A stretch of 44,194 nt of DNA from Pseudomonadota bacterium (GTDB taxonomy: Bacteria > Desulfobacterota > Desulfobacteria > Desulfobacterales > Desulfolunaceae), in assembly GCA_018818835.1 (NCBI GenBank), contig JAHIRD010000032.1, positions 1 through 44,194 on the forward strand, written 5' to 3'. Below are positions 16,332 to 25,586 of the stretch, in pieces (the stretch's first letter is position 1; every line of letters begins with the position of its first letter). The translations under genes were made by a program, and so were the position numbers. The notes beneath the pieces are model-generated. The model was not told the origin of the DNA and searched no databases. It worked only from the letters and a program-made list of their open reading frames with translations.

Positions 16332-19300
16332 ATGTTGGCGACATTTTTCACACATGGGTTACGATTCCTCGAATCGGAATACCTGGTCACAGGGCCTGCC
16401 CTTGCCATGGGATTGTTTCTTCTCGGTTTCCTCCTGCTCTGCCTTTTCCGCCAGTACCTGAATGTGAGACGTGAAAACAGAATTTTTCAGCTGGAACTCG
16501 GGATCAACACCCGAATCGAAGAAAAAAACTACGAGCTCAATGAACGCCTCCTTCGCTTAAACGAACAGATCCAGGATATGGATCAGGAAATCGACCCATC
16601 CCTTTCTTTGTTTGAGCAGAACAAGGAGGCCATGATCATGGTCTGTGATGATCGCATTCTGGACATGAATCACGCCGCCATGGACCTGTTCGGTTTTAGT
16701 ATCAAAGAAGAATACCTGTCAGCAAATCCCAAGAGTCTGTTTTTCGGAAAACACAATGGTGGAAGCCCACCCAAAACCGATTACAATGATTTTGTTAAAA
16801 CAGCCTGTGACAAGGGTTACAGCCGCTTCACATGGCAAAACTCCCGACCCGACGGATCCCTAATTCACGGGGAAACCATCATCAGCTGTATCACGAGATG
16901 TGGGAGACAGATCCTGCTCCTGAGTATCCGCGATATGGAGAATCATGCCCGTATCGAAAATGAATTGAGAGCGACCCTGGAAAAAATGCTGGCGGCCAAT
17001 GATGCCAAAAATCGATTTCTCGCGACCATGAGCCATGAAATCAGAACACCGTTGAATGGAATTATTGGTATTTCCGAGTTAATGATGGACACGGGCCCCA
17101 GTGAAGAGCAACAAAAGCTTCTGTCCACCATTGACCATGAAGCGTCGTCCCTTTTGTCCATCATCAACGACATTCTGGATTATTCGAAAATTGAAGCCGG
17201 AAAGCTGGAACTGGAAAACATCGACTTCAATTTTAACATCATGATGGGAGGCCTTTCCCGCATCTTCTCAGCACGGGCCAGAATGAAACACCTTGATTTT
17301 CATCTTCATATCTCACCCCAAATCCCAATCAATCTTCAAGGTGATCCGGGGAAACTCCGACAGGTCCTTGTCAATCTTCTGGGCAATGCCCTGAAGTTTA
17401 CGAATAAAGGGGATATCAGTATTTCTGTTGAGCGTGTTGCCGGAAATGATGATCACGTGGAACTGCTATTCAAAGTCACAGACACAGGCATCGGGATTTC
17501 CCCGGACAAACACGAAACCATTTTTGAAAGCTTCACCCAGGCCGAGCACTCCACATCCCGTCGCTATGGAGGGACTGGGCTGGGCACAACCATCGCCAAA
17601 CAGCTGGTCGAACTCATGGGTGGCCGGATTGAACTTTTGAGTTCTCCAGGCTTAGGCACAACCTTCAGCTTTACGGCTCTTTTCGGCTCCAGGCCATTAA
17701 TTGCCACGGCTAAATCAAACCGACGTTGCCTGGATCAGCTGAAAATCCTTGTGGTGGGCAGTACAAAAGATAACCGTTCCCGTGTGATACGGCACTTGAA
17801 ATACCAAGGCTGCATTCTGGACGAGGCCGCCACCGTAGACGATGCCTTCTCCCTTCTGGAGTGGGCACTGTCGTGCAATAAGCCCCATGATATTGTCATT
17901 TTGGACCTCTATATGAAGAACACAAAAGGATTCACACTGGCCCAACGAATCCGATCTTCCGAGGGAACTGCCCATGTCCCCGTTCTTGCCGTGACATCGT
18001 CGGGGCGTAGAGGGGATGCACGGAAATGCATAGAAAAAGGGATTGACGGATATCTTGCCTGGCCCATCACCCGGAATGAACTGATCCACGCCATCGAAAC
18101 CCTTGCGGCCCAGCAAGCCGATGAGTCACCCGGGGGAGGGGGAAGTCTATTGACCCGCTACTCCCTCAAAGAAGATTATAAATCGGATTTCACGATTCTT
18201 CTTGGGGAAGACTACCCCACCAACCAGAAGCTCATCCTCAACCACCTGACACAAGCCGGTTATCAAACGGTCCTTGCCGAAAACGGTCGCAAGGTTGTGG
18301 ATCTTTTTAAAAAACAGTCCTTTGATCTTATCCTCATGGATGTGCGTATGCCCATTTTGGATGGTTTGGAGGCCACAAAAATTATCCGTACCTTGGAACG
18401 GGAAAATGCACCTTCGGATACAACGCGTATCCCCATTGTCGCCCTTACAGCCGATGCCATGAACGGAGATAGCGACACATGTTTTGAGGCGGGAATGGAT
18501 GATTATTTTACAAAACCCATCAACCGCAAACAGCTTTTGAACCTGGTGGACAGACTGGCCATGATCAAATGGAAAAAAAAGCAAGGCATTGACGATCAGG
18601 ATAAATCGTCAGACCTTTTTTCTTCCACAATCACACAGAATACTCCCAAAAAAATCCTTCTTGTGGAAGATACACCCATCAATCAAAAAATTATTATCCA
18701 ACATCTGAACTCGGCCGGATACGACGTGGATCTGTCCCAAAACGGGCTGGAAGGCTTGGAATTGTTTAAAAAAAAACATTATGATCTGGTCATTATGGAC
18801 CTGCAGATGCCGGTTATGGACGGCTTTGCTTCGGCCAGAGAAATGCGTAAGTTTCAAACCCGCAAAAGCAGATCTGACAAGCAGACACCTATCATTGCTG
18901 TCACGGCGAACTCTCAGGCACATGACCGGGAAAAATGCTTTGATGCCGGCATGGATGATTTTGAAAGCAAGCCCATCAAACGAACACGCCTCCTTGAACT
19001 TGTCCGGATCTGGACCGGCGAAAGCCCCGGCCCTGCAAGGCCACTAATTAAAGCCGACCCTGACAAAAAAAACCTGCCCCTTGATTATGATAAAGCCCTT
19101 GCAGAGTTCCAGAATGATAAGGTTCTTTTGGATGATGTCCTCAAACAGTTTCTGGAGACGATCCGGCATCACATTGACGATATGTCCATTAACCTTGACC
19201 GTTACAATTCAGACATGATTGCCCAGACGGCCCATATGATCAAAGGAGGTGCCGCCAATATCCTGGCAAAGGACCTGAGCGAGGCGGCTTCAACGCTTGA

Positions 19301-19421
19301 AAAAATTGGGAAATCGGGTTGCCTTGATCAGGGCCCCCTGGCCCTGGAACAGCTAAAAGAAGAATTTAAGCGGCTGGTCCTTTACGCCGATGAAACATAT
19401 AAGATTAAAATTGAGACCTAA
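16332..19421 (+). CDS. Hybrid histidine kinase: TM-PAS-HisKA-HATPase-REC-REC-REC-HPt
   Basis: 1029 residues. One transmembrane helix (about 20-40) is followed by a coiled segment, a PAS domain (about 95-210), HisKA with MSHEIRTPLNG (His235) and an ATPase domain with TDTGIGISPD and RYGGTGLGT. Three receivers follow. The first (about 475-600) keeps Asp525, but its acidic pair is replaced (VGSTKD) and its lysine is a tryptophan (YLAWPI). The second (Asp670) and third (Asp823) look intact, both with NQK after the acidic residues. An HPt domain ends the protein, with His968 in AHMIKGGAAN. It is a BarA-like phosphorelay kinase whose HPt would feed an external receiver. The GTG at 16323 is possible, but AGGTG before the ATG at 16332 is better. 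It heads the signalling island. Confidence 0.93.
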   Translation: MLATFFTHGLRFLESEYLVTGPALAMGLFLLGFLLLCLFRQYLNVRRENRIFQLELGINTRIEEKNYELNERLLRLNEQIQDMDQEIDPSLSLFEQNKEAMIMVCDDRILDMNHAAMDLFGFSIKEEYLSANPKSLFFGKHNGGSPPKTDYNDFVKTACDKGYSRFTWQNSRPDGSLIHGETIISCITRCGRQILLLSIRDMENHARIENELRATLEKMLAANDAKNRFLATMSHEIRTPLNGIIGISELMMDTGPSEEQQKLLSTIDHEASSLLSIINDILDYSKIEAGKLELENIDFNFNIMMGGLSRIFSARARMKHLDFHLHISPQIPINLQGDPGKLRQVLVNLLGNALKFTNKGDISISVERVAGNDDHVELLFKVTDTGIGISPDKHETIFESFTQAEHSTSRRYGGTGLGTTIAKQLVELMGGRIELLSSPGLGTTFSFTALFGSRPLIATAKSNRRCLDQLKILVVGSTKDNRSRVIRHLKYQGCILDEAATVDDAFSLLEWALSCNKPHDIVILDLYMKNTKGFTLAQRIRSSEGTAHVPVLAVTSSGRRGDARKCIEKGIDGYLAWPITRNELIHAIETLAAQQADESPGGGGSLLTRYSLKEDYKSDFTILLGEDYPTNQKLILNHLTQAGYQTVLAENGRKVVDLFKKQSFDLILMDVRMPILDGLEATKIIRTLERENAPSDTTRIPIVALTADAMNGDSDTCFEAGMDDYFTKPINRKQLLNLVDRLAMIKWKKKQGIDDQDKSSDLFSSTITQNTPKKILLVEDTPINQKIIIQHLNSAGYDVDLSQNGLEGLELFKKKHYDLVIMDLQMPVMDGFASAREMRKFQTRKSRSDKQTPIIAVTANSQAHDREKCFDAGMDDFESKPIKRTRLLELVRIWTGESPGPARPLIKADPDKKNLPLDYDKALAEFQNDKVLLDDVLKQFLETIRHHIDDMSINLDRYNSDMIAQTAHMIKGGAANILAKDLSEAASTLEKIGKSGCLDQGPLALEQLKEEFKRLVLYADETYKIKIET

Positions 19422-19745
19422 TAAGCTATTTATGGATGGGCACTACTTAGCTTTTTCTTGAAAATATCCGGGAAACAGGTATACTAAAAATAAGATATAT
19501 TCGTTCATGTCATTTAATAATCCCGAATAAACGGACAGACGCTTCAAATAGGCTGATTTTCACGCATCGGGTGCCAAGATCCTTATATAAAACATAACCG
19601 GCTTGCCGGACCAAAAATAGAATAGGATGTTCTTTGTTTTTTAAAAGGGAACATCGTCAATAAGGGATAAGATCCCAACTCATCTTCGGTGTTCAGGGAA
19701 GATTAAGAGACCCGGAATAAGGGACATGGTTTCGCATCCCTATCC
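19422..19745 (+). other. 324-bp intergenic leader with hairpins
   Basis: No gene was seen. After the promoter at 19458-19485 the leader holds GATGTTC/GAACATC (19626-19632 with 19649-19655), GGGAT-AAG-ATCCC (19664-19676) and AGGGA/TCCCT (19720-19724 with 19737-19741), the last ending five bases before the ATG. No known riboswitch class was recognised. No usual SD lies within 15 nt of the start codon. Confidence 0.5.
19458..19485 (+). promoter_or_regulatory. Promoter for the Cache-GAF kinase gene
   Basis: TTGAAA (19458-19463) and TATACT (19480-19485) are separated by 16 bp, each with 5 of 6 consensus matches. The start of transcription would be near 19492, giving a leader of about 250 nt and separate control of the rest of the island. 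Confidence 0.55.
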
Positions 19746-22685
19746 ATGGCACAGGATAGTAAAGAATTGAAGCCTCTTTTCAAAGATAACACCTCCCAGG
19801 CCCTTTCTCCTGGCTCGATTCCTGCCGATCTAAGTCAGGAATGGGCCGGTGGGTATTCCTTTGGGGCAAAGCACCGGAGCCCTGTGACCAGGATTGAAGC
19901 GTATACGTTCATTTTATTCATGGTCGGAGTTCTTACACCACTGATTATGTTTATGGCCATGAATTACAACACCCTTGTCCGTACCCAAGTGGAAGAAAAG
20001 GTCCAGAAACTGGTCGATACCTCTTTCACCATGAAAACAGAGATTGAGATATATATCTCAAAACGATTTGACTTCCTGGAACATATCGTCAATCACATGG
20101 GCCTTTCCCAATGGCTGCAGGAACACTCCCTTTTACACGAAGGGACCTATCAGAATGGAAGGGATCTTGAGAGAATCAAGCATGAATCGAATGTGGTCGG
20201 GTTTGAACGTATCATCATATCGAATTTATACGGAACGATTCTCTTTTCCTGGCCCGATACAAGCATCCTGGGAGCGAATATCCTGACTGATCATGATAAA
20301 AATATGACATGGGCCTCTGTTGCTGCGATAACGTTGAGATCAGGAGGGCGTCTTTGCTCGGCACCCATATCGTCTGATATTGGGCTGCCAGATACCCTTG
20401 CATTTCTCAGCCTTCCCATTATGGACGACAAAGGTCAAATTATCGGAGTGGTAACCAGCGGGGTCAGAAAGAGTCAATTTCTTGACATTTTGAATACCGG
20501 TTCCATCCGAAGTCCTAACACTGAGTTCAGCATCCTGGGTAATGATTATCAGGTCAAGCTCAGGGAGCCCGGAAAAGACGAAACACTCCGAGTGCATATG
20601 GAAGAATCCTTCACGTTAACCGGTGTTAAAAAAGAATTTCGGCCCATGATTAAAACTTACCGAAACAGTAAGGGACATCGTTATGCCGGTATACGAACCC
20701 GTCTGGATGAGGGACTGTTCAAAGGAAGCCCCTGGTATCTTTTGACAGAAATCCCCCTTGAGGCCATGTATGAAACACGAGTACGTTTTCAAAAGACGGC
20801 TCTTTGGTTCATCGCCGGGTCTCTGATCCTGGTTTTTTTGCTGACCTGGTTTCTTTTCCATGGAACCTTACAGGCCCTAAGGCACTACCTGACCTGGGCC
20901 CAAAATGCCACCGATGGAAACATCCTGGACCTTCAACAACCCCATGGGAACCACGAAATCGCGGAGTTAGGTAAGGCTCTGGGTTCTTTATCCCTCCGGC
21001 TGAAAGGCCTGGTCCGCTTTTGTTCATCGGGTTCGGTGGGGGATTTCGGTAAACCCTTTGATATCAGGGGTGACTATGACCGTCTTGGACAGGCTGTCAA
21101 CGGAATCCGGCATTATTTCAGAGCCATGCTCGCAAAAATTGATCTTATTGCCGACGGACGATATGGCCCGGCACCTGACCCAATCATACCGGCCGATGAA
21201 CTCAGCCCCCGGCTGATGAGATTGGCCGAAGCCCTGGGCCAGATGAACGACGATAACATGCACCAGATTTCTGAGGCCTTCGCCCAAATGGAACTGATGC
21301 GGATCGTGAGCGAAGACCAGAACCTTTCGTCCATGATCCCCAAGGTCCTGTCTTTTCTTTGCCAGTACATGAAAGCCCAGATAGGTTTACTCTATGTGTA
21401 CGATACGGACGAAAAAGCGTTTATTCTTACCGGAATTTATGGTGCACTGAAACATGACGCCCATGAACGGATTTTACCCGGAGAAGGCTTGTGCGGCCAG
21501 TCTGTCATTGAGAAAAGGCCCCTCCTGATTGATACCAAGCTGGACAGTGGCCCCGCCATAACATCCGGTTTAATTGAGGGACATCCTGAATCACTGATTG
21601 TTTACCCGTTTATCCTGAGGCAGGAGGTTATCGCCGTTGTTGAGATCGGAAGTATGACAAATATTAAGTCACAACACATTGATTTTCTCAAAAAAAACAA
21701 TGAAAGCCTTGCCATAGGTATCCATTCGGCCCAGTCCCGGAACCTTATGGAAAAGCTCTTGGAAAAAACCCTGGTGCAATCGGAAAGCCTGAAAATACAG
21801 CAGAAAAAACTATCCGGTGTAAACATTGAACTGGCCAACCAGGCAGAGGCCCTTAAAAAATCCGAAACACGGCTGAAGGCCAGGGAGGCGGAACTTGAAG
21901 AGGCCAAATCCATTCTGGAAGTCAAGGCAGAGGAATTGACCCGGAGCAACCACTACAAATCCGAGTTTCTGGCCAACATGAGTCATGAACTCCGGACCCC
22001 TTTGAATAGCATCATACTTCTTTCCAAGCTATTATCAGACATACCGGGTGAAAGCCAGGAAAGCAAGTACTCCAAATTTGCGTCCATTATCAATTCATCG
22101 GGAAAGGATCTTCTGAATCTCATTGATGAGGTTCTCGACCTGACCAAGGTGACATCCGGGGATATGACGATGAACATGACTCAGTACCCTCTGCGTGACG
22201 TTGAAAACGTCGTGAGACTCTTGTTTGATGGACAGGCCAGAGAAAAAAATATTGCGTTTGAGGTAAACAAGGCTGAAAATCTTCCGGAAACAATCATCAC
22301 CGACCCGCCCAAGCTTGAGAAAATCCTGAAAAGCCTTATTTCCAATGCCTTTAAGTACACCTCGGAAGGATGCGTGGCCGTTGAAATAAAAAGACCCCAT
22401 CCGGACACACCCATGATGATCCGGGGCCTTGACCATGAACATACGGTGGAATTTTCAATACGTGATACCGGGGAGGGGATACCGGACGCCATGCGCAACC
22501 TTGTGTTTGATGCCTTTAAGCAAGTGGACGGCAGTATCAGCCGAAAGCATGGAGGGGCCGGGTTGGGCCTTTCACTGGCACGGGGATTCGCACATCTTCT
22601 CCATGGAGAAATTCAGTTGATGCATTCAGACAAGGGGGGCAGTACCTTCAGTCTGTTTTTACCTGAAACGGGTGAGTACACTTAA
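19746..22685 (+). CDS. Cache-GAF sensor histidine kinase without receiver
   Basis: 979 residues. A cytoplasmic lead of about 50 residues precedes a first transmembrane helix (about 51-72). A periplasmic double-Cache-like sensor region (about 75-360) follows, then a second helix (about 363-384) and a HAMP-like linker. Next come a GAF domain (about 515-650, with GEGLCGQSVIEKRPLLI), a long coiled coil (670-735), HisKA with NMSHELRTPLNS (His747) and an ATPase domain with RDTGEGIPDAM and KHGGAGLGLS. It ends right after the ATPase domain, with no receiver. The next gene starts with one, 47 nt downstream, so the natural phosphate acceptor is probably that protein. The Cache region suggests an extracellular small-molecule ligand. 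Confidence 0.92.
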   Translation: MAQDSKELKPLFKDNTSQALSPGSIPADLSQEWAGGYSFGAKHRSPVTRIEAYTFILFMVGVLTPLIMFMAMNYNTLVRTQVEEKVQKLVDTSFTMKTEIEIYISKRFDFLEHIVNHMGLSQWLQEHSLLHEGTYQNGRDLERIKHESNVVGFERIIISNLYGTILFSWPDTSILGANILTDHDKNMTWASVAAITLRSGGRLCSAPISSDIGLPDTLAFLSLPIMDDKGQIIGVVTSGVRKSQFLDILNTGSIRSPNTEFSILGNDYQVKLREPGKDETLRVHMEESFTLTGVKKEFRPMIKTYRNSKGHRYAGIRTRLDEGLFKGSPWYLLTEIPLEAMYETRVRFQKTALWFIAGSLILVFLLTWFLFHGTLQALRHYLTWAQNATDGNILDLQQPHGNHEIAELGKALGSLSLRLKGLVRFCSSGSVGDFGKPFDIRGDYDRLGQAVNGIRHYFRAMLAKIDLIADGRYGPAPDPIIPADELSPRLMRLAEALGQMNDDNMHQISEAFAQMELMRIVSEDQNLSSMIPKVLSFLCQYMKAQIGLLYVYDTDEKAFILTGIYGALKHDAHERILPGEGLCGQSVIEKRPLLIDTKLDSGPAITSGLIEGHPESLIVYPFILRQEVIAVVEIGSMTNIKSQHIDFLKKNNESLAIGIHSAQSRNLMEKLLEKTLVQSESLKIQQKKLSGVNIELANQAEALKKSETRLKAREAELEEAKSILEVKAEELTRSNHYKSEFLANMSHELRTPLNSIILLSKLLSDIPGESQESKYSKFASIINSSGKDLLNLIDEVLDLTKVTSGDMTMNMTQYPLRDVENVVRLLFDGQAREKNIAFEVNKAENLPETIITDPPKLEKILKSLISNAFKYTSEGCVAVEIKRPHPDTPMMIRGLDHEHTVEFSIRDTGEGIPDAMRNLVFDAFKQVDGSISRKHGGAGLGLSLARGFAHLLHGEIQLMHSDKGGSTFSLFLPETGEYT

Positions 22686-22732
22686 AACGTTTATCAAATA
22701 GAGACGACAACCAAGGAACAAAAAAACACGAC

Positions 22733-24745
22733 ATGATCTATCCGGATACCATAAAAATTCTTATCGCCGACAACAGCCGGGAAAACCAGATCGCCCTTAA
22801 ATCGGTGCTGGATAAACCGGACTACGAGGTGATCACGGCTCATTCAGGGAAAAAGGCCATAGATCTATCAAAACACTACGATTTTGCGCTTATCCTTCTG
22901 GATATTGAGCTTCCCGGGATGGAGGGTTTTATAACCGCAGAAAAACTTAAGGCCCGAAAAAAAACCCAGCATGTCCCTTTAATTTTTATCAGCCCCAAAG
23001 CCCTGGAAAAAGATGACTTGTTCAAAGGATACCAGGCCGGAGCCGTGGACTATATTATACTGCCCGCGGACCCCGTGGTCATCAAAACCAAGGTCAACGT
23101 ATTTGTGAATTTGTTCCGCCTCAGGCAGGAATCCGAGAAGCGTGCGGCCGAGCGGTTAAAAAGTTCGGAGACAAAGTACAAGAGTCTGTTCGACACCAGC
23201 CGTGACGGAATTGCATTCATGAGTCTGGCCGGTCATATTGAAAATGCGAATAAAGCATACTGTGATATGCTCGGATATAGTTTGAATGACCTGATCTTCA
23301 TGACAGATAAACAGAACACCCCTGAAAAATGGCTTGAAAGGGATAGAGAAATTCTGGAAGATCACGTCCTGAAACGGGATTATTCCGAAGAATACCGAAA
23401 GGAATTAATCCGCAAAGACAGCACCGTGTTCCCGGTGATGGTTCGCATCTGGCTCGTCCGGGATGATAAGGGTGAACCCTTGCGGCTCCTGAAACTTGTC
23501 CGTGATGTCACAGATCAAAGCCGTCTTGAAACACAGCTCAGGCAGGCTCAAAAAATGGAATCCATCGGGACACTGGCTGGGGGCATCGCTCATGACTTCA
23601 ACAATATTCTCGGGGCAATCATCGGCTACTCACAGCTGGCCAGATACAACATCAAGGACAATGAACAGGCTCTTCACGACATTGACCATGTCCTTACCGC
23701 ATCGAACCGTGCCAAGGATCTCGTCAAGCACATACTGGGGTTCAGTCGATTGACCGAGCATAGCATGCAGCCCATTCAGCTCCATCACATTGTCAAAGAA
23801 GCCCTGAAGCTGATCCGAGCCTCCCTGCCCAGTACCATTGAGATCAAACAGAACATCACAAGCTATAAAACATCCATTCTGGCTGACCCTACGGAAATAC
23901 ACCAGGTTATCATGAATTTCTGCACCAACGCCCTCCATGCCATGGAAATAACAGGGGGGGTCCTTGAGGTGACATTGGAACCTGTTGAGGGGGACCATGT
24001 CGATTTTAACGAACATCCTGGGTTGAAACCCGGCCCCCATCTGAAACTGGTTGTCAGTGACACGGGGTGCGGCATAGACCCCAGGGATATTGAACGAATC
24101 TTCGACCCCTATTTCACCACCAAGAAAATGGGGACCGGAACGGGCCTTGGCCTTTCAGTGGTCCATGGGATCATCAAAACCCATGGCGGGTCCATCCATG
24201 TCTGGAGCCAGCCGGGTCAGGGCACGGTGATGACGGTGATGCTCCCAAGGCTCCAGTCCACTATAGAAAAAGCGGCCTCGGGTCCCGAAATGCTTCCCCT
24301 GGGCCATGAGAGCCTTCTTTTTGTGGATGATGAAAAATCACTGGTTGAAATAGAAAAAGTCATGCTCCAGCGCCTGGGGTACCGTGTGGTTTCTGAATCG
24401 AGCAGCTTGACGGCCTTTAATACCTTTAAAAAAAATCCCGACCATTTCGATATGGTGATCACTGACATGACCATGCCCGAAATGACAGGTCTTGAACTGG
24501 CCCGGGAAATAACTGCCATCAAACCCGACATTCCCATTATCCTCTGCACCGGTTACAATAAAAGAATCACCGAGGCCAAAGCAAAGGAAGCCGGAATTTC
24601 CCTGCTACTTTTAAAACCAGTCGAAATCAAGGAGCTTGCTGTTTCCATAAGACGCTTGTTTGATACCCCTTACAACCAAAGAAAGAAAATTGAACCCCTG
24701 GGCCGGAAAAAGGACCCGTCCCTTCCGGATAGCACTGATAAATGA
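22733..24745 (+). CDS. REC-PAS-HisKA-HATPase-REC hybrid kinase
   Basis: 670 residues, soluble. Residues 8-125 are a receiver with Asp57 in LILLDIELPGMEG, but the conserved lysine before Pro is a leucine (DYIILPADP). A PAS domain (about 145-265) follows. The kinase core has GTLAGGIAHDFNNILGAIIG (His287, the DFNN H-box kind) and an ATPase domain with DTGCGIDP and GTGLGLSVVHGI. A C-terminal receiver (about 535-650) carries Asp578 in VITDMTMPEMTG, with the usual lysine in LLLKPVE. The design is that of a kinase controlled by a receiver at its N-terminus, here probably fed by the kinase encoded just upstream. The SD is weak (AAGGA about 14 nt before the ATG). Confidence 0.92.
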   Translation: MIYPDTIKILIADNSRENQIALKSVLDKPDYEVITAHSGKKAIDLSKHYDFALILLDIELPGMEGFITAEKLKARKKTQHVPLIFISPKALEKDDLFKGYQAGAVDYIILPADPVVIKTKVNVFVNLFRLRQESEKRAAERLKSSETKYKSLFDTSRDGIAFMSLAGHIENANKAYCDMLGYSLNDLIFMTDKQNTPEKWLERDREILEDHVLKRDYSEEYRKELIRKDSTVFPVMVRIWLVRDDKGEPLRLLKLVRDVTDQSRLETQLRQAQKMESIGTLAGGIAHDFNNILGAIIGYSQLARYNIKDNEQALHDIDHVLTASNRAKDLVKHILGFSRLTEHSMQPIQLHHIVKEALKLIRASLPSTIEIKQNITSYKTSILADPTEIHQVIMNFCTNALHAMEITGGVLEVTLEPVEGDHVDFNEHPGLKPGPHLKLVVSDTGCGIDPRDIERIFDPYFTTKKMGTGTGLGLSVVHGIIKTHGGSIHVWSQPGQGTVMTVMLPRLQSTIEKAASGPEMLPLGHESLLFVDDEKSLVEIEKVMLQRLGYRVVSESSSLTAFNTFKKNPDHFDMVITDMTMPEMTGLELAREITAIKPDIPIILCTGYNKRITEAKAKEAGISLLLLKPVEIKELAVSIRRLFDTPYNQRKKIEPLGRKKDPSLPDSTDK

Positions 24746-24758
24746 AAAAGGACCGACC

Positions 24759-25508
24759 ATGTGTAACGAGTCAAAAACCAAAATTCTAATCGTTGATGAC
24801 CGGCAGGACAACCTTGTGTCCTTGGTTGACCTTCTTGAACGACCGGATCTGGAGATCATGACCGCCGATTCCGGAAACAAGGCTTTAAGTTTGATTCTTG
24901 ATCATACCTTTGCCTTGATTCTCCTGGATATCCAGATGCCCGGCATGGACGGATTTGAAACCGCAGAAATTATCCAGAAAAACAAGAAAAGCCGAAATAC
25001 CCCCATCATCTTCATCACCGCCATTGGCAGGGAAGATCAATACACGGCAAGGGGTTACGAGGTTGGGGCTGTGGATTTCATGTACAAGCCCATCCATCCT
25101 TATGTTCTGGTCAGTAAGGTCGCCATTTTTATTGAACTCCACCGCCAACGCCTGGTCCTGGAAACAACCGGCATGGAACTCCAGAAAAAAGTCGTTGAAC
25201 TTGAGGAGGCAGGACGAAAGATCACCGAACAACAGGAAGAGGTGGTGAAAAAAGAACGCCTTAAGGTTCTTCTCCAACTGGCGGGGACCACCGCCCATGA
25301 ACTGAATCAGCCCCTGATGGGCCTTCTGGGTAACATCGAACTTTTAGAGATGAACAAAAACGATCCTGAAAAAGTATTGAAACATATTTCAAGAATCAAG
25401 GAATCGGGACTGAGGATATCGAACATCGTGAAAAAAATCCAGGCCATCAGCCATGACAAACTCAAGCTGCATGACAGCCAGTCGCCTATTATCGATATTA
25501 ATCAATAG
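24759..25508 (+). CDS. REC-HisKA protein lacking the ATPase domain
   Basis: 249 residues. A receiver (about 8-128) carries Asp57 in LILLDIQMPGMDGFE and has a normal lysine (DFMYKPIHP). A coiled linker (140-170) follows, then a HisKA-type helix pair with QLAGTTAHELNQPLMGLLGN (His180), ending at 249 in a short polar tail. There is no ATP-binding domain, and neither the 3' flank nor the next gene supplies one. It cannot phosphorylate itself. It may act like a phosphotransferase, moving phosphate between its Asp, its His and other receivers, or as a decoy or dimerisation partner. AAAAGGA precedes the ATG at 24759, only 13 nt after the previous stop. A longer frame to 24660 runs inside the previous gene and is not used. 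Confidence 0.88.
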   Translation: MCNESKTKILIVDDRQDNLVSLVDLLERPDLEIMTADSGNKALSLILDHTFALILLDIQMPGMDGFETAEIIQKNKKSRNTPIIFITAIGREDQYTARGYEVGAVDFMYKPIHPYVLVSKVAIFIELHRQRLVLETTGMELQKKVVELEEAGRKITEQQEEVVKKERLKVLLQLAGTTAHELNQPLMGLLGNIELLEMNKNDPEKVLKHISRIKESGLRISNIVKKIQAISHDKLKLHDSQSPIIDINQ

Positions 25509-25586
25509 AGCTTGCCCCGGAAAAGGGCAATACGCAGCGTGTCGCCATGGTCGTCTGGCCGTGGACATGAAGGTGATAAACAAGCC

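Noticed and set aside
19626-19741. Leader hairpins as a c-di-GMP (GEMM) riboswitch
   Set aside because: The conserved tetraloop-receptor and junction bases of that class could not be found.
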